Shown piece by piece: positions 52,449 to 62,388 of a DNA stretch of 64,000 nucleotides (the stretch's first letter is position 1; the number at the start of each line of letters is the position of its first letter). Source of the DNA: Pseudomonas alliivorans. GTDB lineage: Bacteria > Pseudomonadota > Gammaproteobacteria > Pseudomonadales > Pseudomonadaceae. The translations under genes were made by a program, and so were the position numbers. The stretch covers positions 744,001 to 808,000 of the forward strand of contig NZ_JAFFZW010000002.1 of the NCBI RefSeq assembly GCF_017826695.1. Direction: 5' to 3'. Below the pieces are notes generated by a model, which had not been told where the DNA came from, did not search any database, and worked only from the letters and a program-made list of their open reading frames with translations.

Positions 52449-53486
52449 TTACGGAGCCGGGTTAGGTTGCGAAATATGTATGGCTTCGATCCCGGCAATC
52501 ACTTCGTCCGACAGCGTGACATCGATGCTCGCCAGGTTGACCGCCAGTTGATCCAGCTTGGTGGCGCCGATGATGTTGCTGGTCACGAAAGGCCGGCTGG
52601 TGACATAGGCCAGCGCCATCTGCGAGGGGTCCAGGCCGTGCTCGCGGGCCAGTGCCACGTATTTGGCGGTCGCACTGACGGCCTGCGCATTGTTGTAACG
52701 CTGGAAGCGCTCGAACAGGGTCAGACGGCCATCGGCAGGACGTGCGCCGTCCAGGTACTTGCCAGCCAGAACACCAAACGCCAGCGGCGAATACGCCAGC
52801 AGACCAATCTGCTCGCGAATGGCGATTTCCGCCAGGCCGACTTCGAAGGTGCGGTTCAGCAGGTTGTACGGGTTCTGGATCGATACGGCGCGCGGCAGGT
52901 CCAGTTTTTCAGCCAGATGCAGGAAACGCTGAGTGCCCCACGGCGTTTCGTTGGACAGGCCGAAATGACGGATCTTGCCCGCCTTGACCAGATCACCCAG
53001 TACCGACAGGGTTTCTTCGATCTCGACCGACACGTCGTCCGGGTCATGGGTGTAGCCCAGAACGCCGAAGAAGTTGGTCTTGCGGTCCGGCCAGTGCAGT
53101 TGGTACAGGTCCAGATAATCGGTATTCAGACGCTTGAGGCTGGCGTCCAGCGCGACGGTGATGTTATGGCGATCCAGACGCGGGTTGCCATCGCGGATGT
53201 GCTCCATGCGGCCTGGCCCGGCCACCTTGCTCGCCAGGACCCAGTCGCTGCGGTCGCCGTACTTCTTGAAGTATTCGCCGATGATGCTTTCGGTCTTGGT
53301 GTAGGTTTCGCCACGCGGCGGCACCGGGTACATCTCGGCGGTGTCGAGGAAGTTGACGCCGGCGTCTTTGGCCATGCGAATCTGTTCGAATGCCTCTTCC
53401 TGCGTGTTCTGCTCGCCCCAGGTCATGGTGCCCAGAGTGATGGCGCTGACCGACAGGTCAGTCTTGCCCAATGAACGAAATTGCAT
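52449..53486 (-). CDS. tas: Aldo-keto reductase, Tas family
   Basis: The 345-residue protein is an NADPH-dependent aldo-keto reductase of the Tas type: MQFRSLGKTDLSVSAITLGTMTWG at the start, DTAEMYPVPPRGETY (catalytic Asp-Tyr), VASKVAGPGRMEHIRDGNPRLDR and LYQLHWPDRKTNFFG. I chose ATG 53486 because GGAGTCATCA is spaced better from it than from 53498. It lies alone between a dehydrogenase pair and an ABC exporter gene. The physiological substrate is unknown. Confidence 0.92.
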   Translation of the reverse strand: MQFRSLGKTDLSVSAITLGTMTWGEQNTQEEAFEQIRMAKDAGVNFLDTAEMYPVPPRGETYTKTESIIGEYFKKYGDRSDWVLASKVAGPGRMEHIRDGNPRLDRHNITVALDASLKRLNTDYLDLYQLHWPDRKTNFFGVLGYTHDPDDVSVEIEETLSVLGDLVKAGKIRHFGLSNETPWGTQRFLHLAEKLDLPRAVSIQNPYNLLNRTFEVGLAEIAIREQIGLLAYSPLAFGVLAGKYLDGARPADGRLTLFERFQRYNNAQAVSATAKYVALAREHGLDPSQMALAYVTSRPFVTSNIIGATKLDQLAVNLASIDVTLSDEVIAGIEAIHISQPNPAP

Positions 53487-53605
53487 TGATGACTCCATCC
53501 GGTTTCAGAAAAAAGCACACAGGGGTGCCGTAAAAACGAGCCCTATAAAACGCCTGTCGATGACGCACTGCAAGGACTTTTGTCGCTTTTCATGACAGCC
53601 TTCAT

Positions 53606-55423
53606 CTAGCGATAGCCTTGGGCCTGCAGGTCGAAAAGCGCCGCGTAGCGGCCTTGCGCCTCGATCAGGCTGTCATGGCTGCCCCGCTCCAGGACCTTGC
53701 CGTATTCCAGCACCACAATGTGTTCGGCATTGCGCACGCTGGAAAATCGATGAGAGATCAGCAGGGTCATGCGCCCCTTGGCGTACTCACGAAAGTGATC
53801 GAACACCGCTGCTTCCGCCCCGGCATCCAGCGCGGCCGTCGGCTCGTCGAGAATCAGAATGTCGGCATCGCGGCGCATGTAGGCACGTGACAGCGCAATC
53901 TTCTGCCATTGGCCACCGGACAGCTCCTGTCCGCCCGCGAACCAACGCCCCAATTGCGTTTCGTACCCCTTATCGAGCTGTTCGATGAACTGCGCAGCCA
54001 TGCCCTGAGCCGCAGCTTCGCGCCAGCGGGTTTCGTCGTGAAACGCTTCCGTGTCACCGACGCCGAGGTTCTCGCCGACCAGAAACTGGTAGCGAATGAA
54101 GTCCTGAAAGATCACCCCGATACGGGTGCGCAGCGCCTCTTCGTCCCATTCCTGAAGATCGCTGCCGTCGAGCAGGATGCGTCCATGATCGGGCTTGTAG
54201 AGCCGCGTCAGCAGTTTGATCAGGGTGGTCTTCCCGGAGCCGTTTTCGCCAACCAGTGCCACGCTGCGGCCCGGCGCCAGATGCAGGTCGATGTGCTCCA
54301 GCGCAGGGCGGCTGGTGCCGGGATAGGTGAAGCAAACGTCCTCGAAACGCAGCCCATCGCCCGGAGACGCGCCCTGAGTCAGGCTGCCGGTCGGCAGGAT
54401 GACCGGCTGGGCGAGGTAGACATACAGATCCGCCAGATACAGACCATCTTCGTAGAGACCACTGATCGCGCTGAGGCTGCTGCTCACGGCAGCCTGACCC
54501 TGTTTGAACAGCACCAGATACATGGTCATCTGACCAAGCGTGATACGGCCATGCACCGCATCGACCACCACCCAGGCGTAAGCGAGATAGAACGCGGCAG
54601 TGCCCAGCAGACCAAGTACAAATCCCCAGCCGTCACGGCGTACAGTCAGGCGACGGTCTTCGGCGTACAGCCGTTCGAAGGTCTCGCGGTAGCGCTTGAG
54701 CAGCAGCGGCGCGAAACCGAACAGCTTGACCTCCTTGATGTAACCCTCGTGGGAAAGCAGCGTTTCGATGTAGTTCTGGCGGCGTGTTTCCGGAGCGCGA
54801 CGGGTGAACAGACGGAATGCATCACCGGAAAAGTGCGCCTCGGCAAAGAACACCGGCAATGCGCCAAGCACCAGGATCACCAGCGCCCAAGGTGAGAAAT
54901 GCACCAGCAGCACGGCAAAGCTGATCAACGAGATCAGGTTCTGCAGCAGGCCCAGCGACTTGGTGACCAGCGCCAGCGGCCTTGTCGAGGCCTCACGCCG
55001 CACGCGCACCAGCTTGTCGTAGAACTCCGAGTCTTCGAACTGCATCAGAGACAGGGTCTGCGCCTTTTCCAGAATCAGGGTGTTGACCTTCTGCCCCAGC
55101 AATACCCGCAACAGTGCCTGCTGCACCGACAGGCCGCGCTGAGCGGCAGCCAGCAATGCCAGGACGCCCGCCTCGAACAGCACGTAGCGCAACACCGGCC
55201 AGAGCGGCGCTTCGCCGGTGCTGGCATGCAATTGCATGGCGCTGACCACAGCATCCACAATGCGCTGACCCAGCCAGGCCGCCAGTGCGGGCAACAGGCC
55301 AGCCACCAGCGTGGCAAGGATCAAGCCCAGCGACAGCCATCTGGACGTGGTCCAGACCAGTTGCATCGCCCGAAAGGCCTGCTGCATGAACGACGAAAAA
55401 CGCTTGAAAACGGGCATACGCAA
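53606..55423 (-). CDS. ABC exporter half-transporter (MsbA/multidrug type)
   Basis: The 605-residue protein has six membrane helices (about 30-320) and a C-terminal ATPase with Walker A GENGSGKTTLIKLL (about 394), signature LSGGQWQKIALSRA (about 505) and Walker B ILILDEPTAALD (about 526), plus the H-loop in LISHRFSSVRNAEHIVVLE. It is a dimeric exporter; the substrate may be a peptide, lipid or drug. No biosynthetic or precursor gene is adjacent, so this cannot be narrowed. The transcript is convergent with the DUF1810 gene's start region. Confidence 0.9.
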   Translation of the reverse strand: MRMPVFKRFSSFMQQAFRAMQLVWTTSRWLSLGLILATLVAGLLPALAAWLGQRIVDAVVSAMQLHASTGEAPLWPVLRYVLFEAGVLALLAAAQRGLSVQQALLRVLLGQKVNTLILEKAQTLSLMQFEDSEFYDKLVRVRREASTRPLALVTKSLGLLQNLISLISFAVLLVHFSPWALVILVLGALPVFFAEAHFSGDAFRLFTRRAPETRRQNYIETLLSHEGYIKEVKLFGFAPLLLKRYRETFERLYAEDRRLTVRRDGWGFVLGLLGTAAFYLAYAWVVVDAVHGRITLGQMTMYLVLFKQGQAAVSSSLSAISGLYEDGLYLADLYVYLAQPVILPTGSLTQGASPGDGLRFEDVCFTYPGTSRPALEHIDLHLAPGRSVALVGENGSGKTTLIKLLTRLYKPDHGRILLDGSDLQEWDEEALRTRIGVIFQDFIRYQFLVGENLGVGDTEAFHDETRWREAAAQGMAAQFIEQLDKGYETQLGRWFAGGQELSGGQWQKIALSRAYMRRDADILILDEPTAALDAGAEAAVFDHFREYAKGRMTLLISHRFSSVRNAEHIVVLEYGKVLERGSHDSLIEAQGRYAALFDLQAQGYR

Positions 55424-55508
55424 TAGAACTCTTGATACCGGACCAACCTGAAAGGTCGGCCATCATACGGCCGCAAACGCAGGCTCGCTAAAAAACAGGA
55501 GGCTCATC

Positions 55509-55934
55509 GTGAACGATGTTTACAACCTGCAGCGCTTTGTGGAGGCTCAACAACCCGTATTCACTCAGGTACTGGCGGAGCTTGAAGCCGGGAAGAAACG
55601 CAGCCACTGGATGTGGTTTGTGTTTCCACAGATCCGTGGACTGGGTCGCAGCGAAATGGCCCAGCGCTATGCCATCAGCAGCCTCGATGAGGCCAGGTCC
55701 TACCTGCAACATCCGGTGCTCGGACCGCGCCTTGAACAGTGCGCCCACCTCATTGCCCCACAGGTAGAACGTACGGCGCGGCAAATATTCAATTCGCCGG
55801 ACGACATGAAGCTGCATTCGAGCATGACCCTGTTCAAACTCGCAGCGCCCGACCGGCCGGTGTTTCAGGAAGTGCTGGACACATTTTTCGACGGTGAGCC
55901 GGATGCCATGACAGTGAAGCTGGTACGCGGTTGA
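55509..55934 (+). CDS. DUF1810 protein
   Basis: The 141-residue soluble protein matches DUF1810: LQRFVEAQQPVFTQVLAELEAGKKRSHWMWFVFPQIRGLGRSEMAQRYAI (about 6-56) and SPDDMKLHSSMTLFKLAAPDRPVFQEVLD near the end. Members are compact proteins sometimes linked with calpastatin-like names, but their function is not known. The ORF begins with a GTG (CATCGTGAACG) preceded by CAGGAGGCTCATC. Confidence 0.88.
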   Translation: MNDVYNLQRFVEAQQPVFTQVLAELEAGKKRSHWMWFVFPQIRGLGRSEMAQRYAISSLDEARSYLQHPVLGPRLEQCAHLIAPQVERTARQIFNSPDDMKLHSSMTLFKLAAPDRPVFQEVLDTFFDGEPDAMTVKLVRG

Positions 55935-56010
55935 ATCGGTTTCACAGCGGATTCCGAGCGTCTTGAGCGGCGTTACCACGCAGGACGCGCGGGAACGTCA
56001 GCGGGTTGGG

Positions 56011-57114
56011 CTACATCCCCGCTGGCGCACGCTGTACGCAACGTTCACGCCGGTCATCCACTCGCTCGGCGAACCAGGCGGTGGTCAGTGTGCGGGTGAT
56101 CTTGGGGCTCTTCAGGGTAATGCCCGGCAGGATTGCCCGAGGTAACGGCTTGCCGGCCGCCGTGTCAGCCATCGCAAACACCTTGCGGTACAGCTCGGTT
56201 TCCTCGAACTCGAAGGTATCGCCCTGCTTGAGCTGGCTCCATATCTGCGACTTGTTCATGCCCAGCCGGTCACCCAGTGTCCGCACCGCCAATTCGGTCG
56301 AACCCGGCGACGTGGAGTCAAAACGAATCAGGTCGCCATCGAGCGCCAGATTGATGCCTGTGGCCTGACTCACCGCTGCCTGAAACGCGGCGTTGCGGCT
56401 CGCGTACCAGCCTGCGTTGAAATCCGCGAACCGGTACAGGGTTTTATCGTAGCTCACCGGATAGCCCAGCAAGTGCGCGATGCCAAAATACATGCCGCCA
56501 CGCCGGGTAAACACCTCGCGTCGGATAGAACCGTCAACCGTATAGGGATAATCCTCGGCACGCTTTTCTGCGAAGGCAATGCTGACCTGCATCGGACCGC
56601 CAGTCTTAACAGGGTTGAAGTTGCCGAACAACGCCTGTCCCAGCGGGACCATGCCGATGAAGTCATCGAAGATCGCGCTCAGCTCTTTTTCGGTGCGGGC
56701 GGTATCCAGGCGCTTGCCGTAGGTTTTGCCATCTGGCGAGCGGACGCGCAGCGCCGTGTCGATCAAGGCTTTGGGAATGTGCAGCCGCGCCGCACGACGA
56801 TTGATCTCGGCACGGGCGATGCGCCCCATGTCCGGAACGGCAGGATCGACCTGATAGGTGGACTCCTGCTCGGTCACGGCCAGTACCGAACAGACATTCT
56901 CAGTGGTCAGGGGAATTTTCTGCGCCGCGAAGGCCGCATGGATATCGGTGGCCCACGCCTGCCGGTCACTGACCGTGGCCGGCATCAGGCGCAGGATTCG
57001 CGCCCGCGCCTGATCGGGGCTCAGTTCGGGTTCCTGAGGTCGCTGGGTGCCGCACGCGGCCAGCAGCATCAACGCGACGCTCATCGTGAGCGATTTGAAC
57101 AGACTTTGATTCAA
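56011..57114 (-). CDS. DUF1615 lipoprotein
   Basis: The 367-residue product has a lipoprotein signal (LFKSLTMSVALMLLAACGT; lipidated Cys about 21) and the DUF1615 body: ENVCSVLAVTEQESTYQVDPAVPDMGRIA (about 78), GPMQVSIAFAE (about 176) and RRGGMYFGIAHLLGYPVSYDKTLYRFADFNAGWYASRNAAFQAAV (about 208-252). The pattern E-S-T-Y plus A-D-F-N-A-G is reminiscent of lysozyme-like, lytic-transglycosylase folds. It is an envelope protein; no experiment-based function is known to me. Confidence 0.87.
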   Translation of the reverse strand: MNQSLFKSLTMSVALMLLAACGTQRPQEPELSPDQARARILRLMPATVSDRQAWATDIHAAFAAQKIPLTTENVCSVLAVTEQESTYQVDPAVPDMGRIARAEINRRAARLHIPKALIDTALRVRSPDGKTYGKRLDTARTEKELSAIFDDFIGMVPLGQALFGNFNPVKTGGPMQVSIAFAEKRAEDYPYTVDGSIRREVFTRRGGMYFGIAHLLGYPVSYDKTLYRFADFNAGWYASRNAAFQAAVSQATGINLALDGDLIRFDSTSPGSTELAVRTLGDRLGMNKSQIWSQLKQGDTFEFEETELYRKVFAMADTAAGKPLPRAILPGITLKSPKITRTLTTAWFAERVDDRRERCVQRAPAGM

Positions 57115-57165
57115 TCCTTGACCCCGCTACCTGTACACGTCTGAGTCCGGGCTCAGTGTCCTGCG

Positions 57166-58074
57166 TCAGAACACTGACCAATCGATCCTTGCACTGAGCT
57201 TTTCCAGCGCAGCCATACCGACAAGCGAATTGCCCGCTGCGTTCAATTCCGGGGACCACACACAGACCGAGAACCGCTCTGGCACAACGGCGACAATGCC
57301 GCCACCTACGCCACTCTTCCCCGGCAGACCGACCCGGTAGGCAAAATTGCCCGCCTCGTCGTAAAGACCGCTGGTGGCCATGATCGAGTTCAGTTGCGTG
57401 GCCTGTCGAGCGCTCAGTATCTGCTCGCCACTGTGGGTGCAGAAACCCTGATTGGCCAGAAAACCGAAAGCGCGGGCCAGATCGATGCAGCTCATGCTCA
57501 GGGCGCAATGATGAAAATAGCTGCGCAGCACGTCTTCGACGTCACCATGAAAGTTGTCGAACGACTTCATCAGGTACGCCGCTGCGGCGTTGCGCGAACG
57601 GTGCTGGTATTCGGATTCGGCGACTTTGGAGTCGGAAGTAATCGACGGGTTGCCGCACAGACGCCGGACAAAGTCGCGCATCGACAGCGACGGTGCCGCG
57701 AAGCGCGCCTGATTGATGTCGCAGATCACCAGCGCACCGGCATTGATGAACGGGTTGCGTGGCCTGCCCCGTTCGAACTCCAGCTGCACCAGCGAATTGA
57801 ACGGCTGACCGGAAGGCTCGTGGCCGAGACGCTGCCAGATGTCCTCCCCCGAATGGCCGATGGCCTGCACCAGACTGAACACCTTGGAAATGCTCTGGAT
57901 CGAAAACCGCTTTTCAGCATCGCCTGCGCTGAACATCTGGCCATCGTTGCCGTACACCGCGATGCCCAGTTGATCGGGCCGTACGCCCCCCAGCGCGGGA
58001 ATGTAATCGGCGACCTTGCCCTGACCGATCAAGGGTCTCACTTCATCGAGGATTTCGTTCAGCAGGTCTTGCAT
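57166..58074 (-). CDS. glsB: Glutaminase
   Basis: The enzyme hydrolyses L-glutamine to glutamate and ammonia. The 302-residue protein (start [17 protein letters not shown]) matches GlsB length and motifs: [17 protein letters not shown] (SxxK nucleophile region, about 57-73), [25 protein letters not shown] (about 91-115) and [16 protein letters not shown] near the end. I chose ATG 58074; the frame extends 10 codons further. It is a single gene upstream of the DUF1615 gene in the same direction. Confidence 0.95.
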   Translation of the reverse strand: MQDLLNEILDEVRPLIGQGKVADYIPALGGVRPDQLGIAVYGNDGQMFSAGDAEKRFSIQSISKVFSLVQAIGHSGEDIWQRLGHEPSGQPFNSLVQLEFERGRPRNPFINAGALVICDINQARFAAPSLSMRDFVRRLCGNPSITSDSKVAESEYQHRSRNAAAAYLMKSFDNFHGDVEDVLRSYFHHCALSMSCIDLARAFGFLANQGFCTHSGEQILSARQATQLNSIMATSGLYDEAGNFAYRVGLPGKSGVGGGIVAVVPERFSVCVWSPELNAAGNSLVGMAALEKLSARIDWSVF

Positions 58075-58128
58075 GTAGGCGCCCCTTGTTTTGGGTGCGC
58101 ACACTACACCAACAACAAGCGGCTGGCA

Positions 58129-59136
58129 TCATCGCGAAGTGAAATCCCGGCTCTTCTCGAATACCTGCCGGTCCACCAGCTCCGCGACCTTGACGGAATG
58201 GGGAAAGATTTTCTTCTCGACGAACAGATCATCGACCTGCTGAAGGGCCTCGACGTCGCGATCTTCGACCGGTTCCAGTGCTTCGATACCCCAGCTCTGC
58301 AGTCGACGCGATACCGGTAGCGGAATGTCGTTGACCCTGGCAAAGACTTCGGCGTACTGATCGGTGTGGGTGCGGGCCCAGTCCAGTGCGCTGGCCAGAC
58401 GCTTGAGCACGTCGTTGAGGGCCTGACGCCGGACGGGATCGCTCAGTACATCGTCCGAGGCAGTGATGAAGGTCAGGCCGGTATTGATGCCCTCACCGCT
58501 ACGCAACACGCGGGCGCCCTGCTCTTCGGCAAACGCCTGATAGACGCCGAATGTCGCCCAGGCCTCTATCTTGCCTGCGTTGAATGCGGGCAGCGCATCG
58601 GTCGGCATGACGAAACCGATGTTCACCTCCGATTCATTGACCCCGGCATTGGCCAGCGCCCGGATCAACAGGTACTGAGAGATGCTGCCACGCGCCGAAG
58701 AGATCACCACGTTGCGACCCTTGAGATCGGCCACTGTCTGGATCAGGGAATCCTTGGGCACCAGAATCGCAATGCTGCGCGCCTGACTGCGGCGCACCGC
58801 AACGATGCGTAACGGCGCGCCGCCGGTAGCCGCTGCCAGAACCGGGGTGTCACCGGCCGGTGCCAGGTCGACAGCGCCCGCGCGCAGGGCTTCGAACAAG
58901 GGAGCTGCGCCCTGAAAGTTGGCCCACTCGACCTGATAGGGCACGCCGTCGAAAGCCTTAGATGCCTCGACCACCGTGCGCAGGCCCTTCGCCTGATCGC
59001 CCAGCACCAGTTTTACCGTCGACCAGTCCACCGTTTCGTTGCTGGAAACCACTTGCCGGTCGTCATTGCCGCAGCCGAACAATGCACTGAACGCCAGCAC
59101 GGCGGCGCAGCTTCTGACCCAATCTGTGAAACCCAT
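58129..59136 (-). CDS. SsuA/TauA-type substrate-binding lipoprotein
   Basis: The 335-residue protein has a lipoprotein signal (AAVLAFSALFGCGN) and an NMT1/SsuA-type solute-binding fold with VDLAPAGDTPVLAAATGGAPLRIVAVRRSQARSIAILV near 92 and ISSARGSISQYLLIRALANAG near 150. AAGGACGCACATTC precedes ATG 59136. It probably presents a sulfonate-like or related small organic to a transporter. No ATPase or permease gene is adjacent. It is encoded directly downstream of a class II aldolase. Confidence 0.87.
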   Translation of the reverse strand: MGFTDWVRSCAAVLAFSALFGCGNDDRQVVSSNETVDWSTVKLVLGDQAKGLRTVVEASKAFDGVPYQVEWANFQGAAPLFEALRAGAVDLAPAGDTPVLAAATGGAPLRIVAVRRSQARSIAILVPKDSLIQTVADLKGRNVVISSARGSISQYLLIRALANAGVNESEVNIGFVMPTDALPAFNAGKIEAWATFGVYQAFAEEQGARVLRSGEGINTGLTFITASDDVLSDPVRRQALNDVLKRLASALDWARTHTDQYAEVFARVNDIPLPVSRRLQSWGIEALEPVEDRDVEALQQVDDLFVEKKIFPHSVKVAELVDRQVFEKSRDFTSR

Positions 59137-59168
59137 GAATGTGCGTCCTTGTGCGGGTGATGCGTCTG

Positions 59169-59984
59169 TCAAGTCTTGTAGTCGGTGCCGGTGCGTTCCA
59201 GTTCCCGGATCAGCGCGTTCCAGTGCCGGGCCACCCCAGGTCCGTGGCCGTCCTTGATGACGTTGGCCTGTTCTTCCACCTTGGCAATGACGTCGCGCGG
59301 CGGAATTACCAGCTCTGCATTGCCTGCCGATTGCGCGGCAATCTGGATATTGCAGGCGTACTCCAGATTGTGCAGTTGCTGAAAGGCATGCTCGACACTG
59401 ACGCCGCCGGTCAGCAACCCGTGGTTGCGCAGGATCATCACGCTCTTGTCGCCAAGGTCTGCCACCAGTCGTTCGCGCTCGTCCAGATCCAGCGCGATAC
59501 CTTCATAGCCGTGGTACGCCACGCGGCCGGAAAAGGCGATCGCGTGCTGGGAAATCGGCAGCAGGCCGTCCTTCTGCGCGGACACGGCGATGCCGTCGCG
59601 GGTGTGGGTATGGAGCACCGCCTGCAAGTCATGACGCGCAGCATGAATGGCGCTGTGAATCACGTAGCCGGCGTAGTTGATGCCCAGCCCGGTGGGGTCA
59701 TCGACAACGGTGCCGTCGATATCGACCTTGACCAGATTGGAGGCGGTGATCTCGTCGAACAGCAGGCCGAAGGGGTTGATCAGGAAGTGCTCGTCCGTCC
59801 CCGGCACGCGGGCGGAAAAATGCGTGTAGATGTGATCGGTCCAGCGCTTGAGCGCGGCGAGACGATACGCCGCGGCAAGCTTGACCCGCACTTCCCATTC
59901 TTGCGGCGAAACCCTGTCCTGCACACTGAGGCCGGACGAAGAGGCCGTGCCTGGCTGGATCGGCAATGCGCTGACGTTGCTCAT
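59169..59984 (-). CDS. Class II aldolase/adducin-family protein
   Basis: The 271-residue protein has the zinc-binding motifs of class II aldolases (HSAIHAARHDLQAVLHTHTRDGIAVSA near 113, and ILRNHGLLTGG near 188) and the HFSARVPG loop near 58. Members split or isomerise phosphorylated or plain sugars and related hydroxy acids. I chose ATG 59984 (MSNVSALPIQPG). It is upstream of a binding-lipoprotein gene and divergent from another binding protein. The context suggests a role in breaking down an imported compound. Confidence 0.88.
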   Translation of the reverse strand: MSNVSALPIQPGTASSSGLSVQDRVSPQEWEVRVKLAAAYRLAALKRWTDHIYTHFSARVPGTDEHFLINPFGLLFDEITASNLVKVDIDGTVVDDPTGLGINYAGYVIHSAIHAARHDLQAVLHTHTRDGIAVSAQKDGLLPISQHAIAFSGRVAYHGYEGIALDLDERERLVADLGDKSVMILRNHGLLTGGVSVEHAFQQLHNLEYACNIQIAAQSAGNAELVIPPRDVIAKVEEQANVIKDGHGPGVARHWNALIRELERTGTDYKT

Positions 59985-60186
59985 GATGATGTCCCTGACT
60001 ATCGAAGGCGATAAAACAAGCCTATGCGCATAATAAATCATTTAAAAAGCACATTTACTTATAAGCTAATTATAAAAAAGTAGAATATTAAAACTCGACG
60101 TTATGCTTACATCGATGCTCGATGTTTCTGAGCGCTTCAGGAACTGGACCACATTCCGGCTTGCCGGACCGCATGGACGAGACCGC

Positions 60187-61164
60187 ATGAGCAAAACGTT
60201 CAACCGAAGAAGTTTTCTGACGGCCAGCGCCGTGGCCCTCGGCGCGGCGACGCTGGGTCTGACGCCCCGTCTGTTCGCTCAGGATCCACTGGCCGACCTG
60301 ACCCTGCAGGTCGCGACCTACCGAGGCGGAGACGCCAATTTCAATGGAAACGCCGGCAACGACAAACGGCCTTACAAGGTGCAGTTTTCCGAGTTTCCGG
60401 GCGGTAATCTCATCGTCGAAGCGATAGCCTCAGGCAGTATCGACCTTGGTTCGATGAGCGAGATACCGCCAATCTTTTCGATTCAGAGCCATCGCCAGCC
60501 CAGGCTGATCGCGGTGATGGAAGGCGACGTCAACAATCAGGTGTTTCTGATTCCCGACGCGTCACGCATTGAGTCGGTCGCTGAATTGCGGGGCAAGCGC
60601 GTCGGGTATGTCAAAGCCACCACGGCCCATTACTTCCTGATCAAGGCGCTCAAGGAACAAGGCCTGAGCATGGATGACGTGAATGCCATTGCGCTCACAC
60701 CGCAGGACGGTTTCACCGCCTTTCAAAGTGGCCAGCTCGACGCCTGGGTGACTTACGGCACCTTCATCCAGCTCGCCAAATTTCGCAACGGCGCTCGCGT
60801 GCTGAAAACAGCCCTGGGCTACCTGTCCGGCAACTACCTGCTGGCCGCCCGCCCCGCTGCACTGGCCGACCCCCTGCGCCGCCAAGCCATCACCGACTAC
60901 CTCACGCGTCAGCGCCAGACCCTGGAATGGATCAACGATCACCCTGAAGCGTGGGCTGAGAAATCCGGAAAACTGCTGGGCATCGACAAGGCGGTGTTCG
61001 CTGATCAGATCGCCAACCGCAGCCAGCCATGGAAGCTCAGAGCCATTGATGATCAGGCCATCGCGTCACAGCAGGAAGTCGCTGACGTGTTTTTCGAAGC
61101 GGGTGTGCTGAGCGAAAAGATTGACGTATCGCCACTCTGGGACCGGGAGTTTCAGCTGGGATGA
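60187..61164 (+). CDS. SsuA/TauA-type binding protein with Tat-like signal
   Basis: The 325-residue protein has a twin-arginine-like signal (NRRSFLTASAVALGAATLG, about 6-24; RRSFL) and an SsuA-type fold: PGGNLIVEAIASGSIDLGSMSEIPPIFSIQSHR near 78 and YVKATTAHYFLIKALKEQGL near 142. I chose ATG 60187 (MSKTFNRRSFL). It probably binds a sulfonate-like or similar ligand in the periplasm. An AT-rich divergent region separates it from the class II aldolase gene. Confidence 0.88.
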   Translation: MSKTFNRRSFLTASAVALGAATLGLTPRLFAQDPLADLTLQVATYRGGDANFNGNAGNDKRPYKVQFSEFPGGNLIVEAIASGSIDLGSMSEIPPIFSIQSHRQPRLIAVMEGDVNNQVFLIPDASRIESVAELRGKRVGYVKATTAHYFLIKALKEQGLSMDDVNAIALTPQDGFTAFQSGQLDAWVTYGTFIQLAKFRNGARVLKTALGYLSGNYLLAARPAALADPLRRQAITDYLTRQRQTLEWINDHPEAWAEKSGKLLGIDKAVFADQIANRSQPWKLRAIDDQAIASQQEVADVFFEAGVLSEKIDVSPLWDREFQLG

Positions 61165-61264
61165 AGCGCCTGCTCAAGCGGCCTATCGTTATTCATTAAC
61201 GTTATTTAAATAATATTTTTTATAGCGTTACTCTCGAAAAATATTGCAGTTACTGGAGCAGCAC

Positions 61265-62293
61265 ATGTCAACGATCGACAAACCCACCTCACGCCTGGCA
61301 AAAGCCCTTGGCCTCGCCGCCACACTGATCACCGGTTCACTGCTGGCCCCGGCAACGGCGCAGGCCGAAGGGGAAATCCGCATTGCCGAACAGTTCGGGA
61401 TTGTCTATCTGCTGCTCAACGTGGTGCGTGATCAACAGTTGATCGAGAAACACGGCAAGGAAGACGGTCTGGAGATCAAGGTCGACTGGACCCAATTGTC
61501 CGGTGGCTCGGCGGTCAATGACGCGCTGCTGTCCGGCTCCATCGATATCGCGGGTGCAGGCGTAGGCCCGCTGCTGACCATCTGGGACCGCACACTCGGC
61601 AGGCAGAACGTCAAGGCAGTCGCCTCGCTGGGCAACTTCCCGTATTACCTGGTCAGCAACAACCCCAAGGTCAAGAGCATCGCCGACTTCACCGAAAAGG
61701 ACCGCATCGCGGTGCCTGCCGTCAGTGTTTCGGTGCAGTCGCGCTACTTGCAATATGCTGCGGCCAGACAATGGGGCGACAAGGAGTTCGCGCGGCTCGA
61801 CAAATACACCCTCAGCCTGCCGCATCCGGATGCCGCCGCCAGCCTGATTGCCGGTGGTACCGAGCTGACCGGACACTTCTCCAACCCGCCCTATCAGGAT
61901 CAGGAACTGCGCAATCCCAACGTGCACGTGGTATTGAACACTTACGACCTGTTCGGTCCGAACTCCCCGACCGTTCTGTTTGCCACCGAGAAATTCCGCA
62001 ACGAAAATCCCAAGACCTATAAGGCGTTCATCGAAGCATTGAGCGAGGCCGAGCAGTTCGTCCGCAAGGACATCGGTGCTGCCGCCGACACCTACCTCCG
62101 TGTGACGAAATCGAAAATCGACCGGCCCGAGTTGCTCAAGATCATCGACCGGCCGGAATTCCAGTTCACCATCACCCCGAAGAACACTTATCCGCTGGCC
62201 GAATTCCTGTACCGCGTCGGCGCTATCAAGAACAAGCCTGCTTCATGGAAGGACTATTTCTTTCAGGATGAGAAGCCGTTACAGGGCAGTTGA
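61265..62293 (+). CDS. SsuA/NMT1-type periplasmic binding protein
   Basis: The 342-residue protein has a Sec signal (about 1-32, ending TAQAEG) and a binding fold typical of nitrate/sulfonate/taurine uptake: QFGIVYLLLNVVRDQQLIEKHGKEDGLEIKVDWTQLSGGSAVNDALLSGSIDIAGAGVGPLL near the start. ACTGGAGCAGCAC precedes ATG 61265. It follows the other binding protein by 100 bp of AT-rich DNA containing the palindrome TTATTTAAATAA (61202-61213), a possible regulator site. No transporter subunit is adjacent in the window. Confidence 0.88.
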   Translation: MSTIDKPTSRLAKALGLAATLITGSLLAPATAQAEGEIRIAEQFGIVYLLLNVVRDQQLIEKHGKEDGLEIKVDWTQLSGGSAVNDALLSGSIDIAGAGVGPLLTIWDRTLGRQNVKAVASLGNFPYYLVSNNPKVKSIADFTEKDRIAVPAVSVSVQSRYLQYAAARQWGDKEFARLDKYTLSLPHPDAAASLIAGGTELTGHFSNPPYQDQELRNPNVHVVLNTYDLFGPNSPTVLFATEKFRNENPKTYKAFIEALSEAEQFVRKDIGAAADTYLRVTKSKIDRPELLKIIDRPEFQFTITPKNTYPLAEFLYRVGAIKNKPASWKDYFFQDEKPLQGS

Positions 62294-62388
62294 GGAAAGA
62301 AATAAACCCTGGCAGGTCATGAACCCGATACCTGAATCTCAGTCATATCAATGTGCCATTTTCGGCACCCGACAAGGAAACTCAGGTA

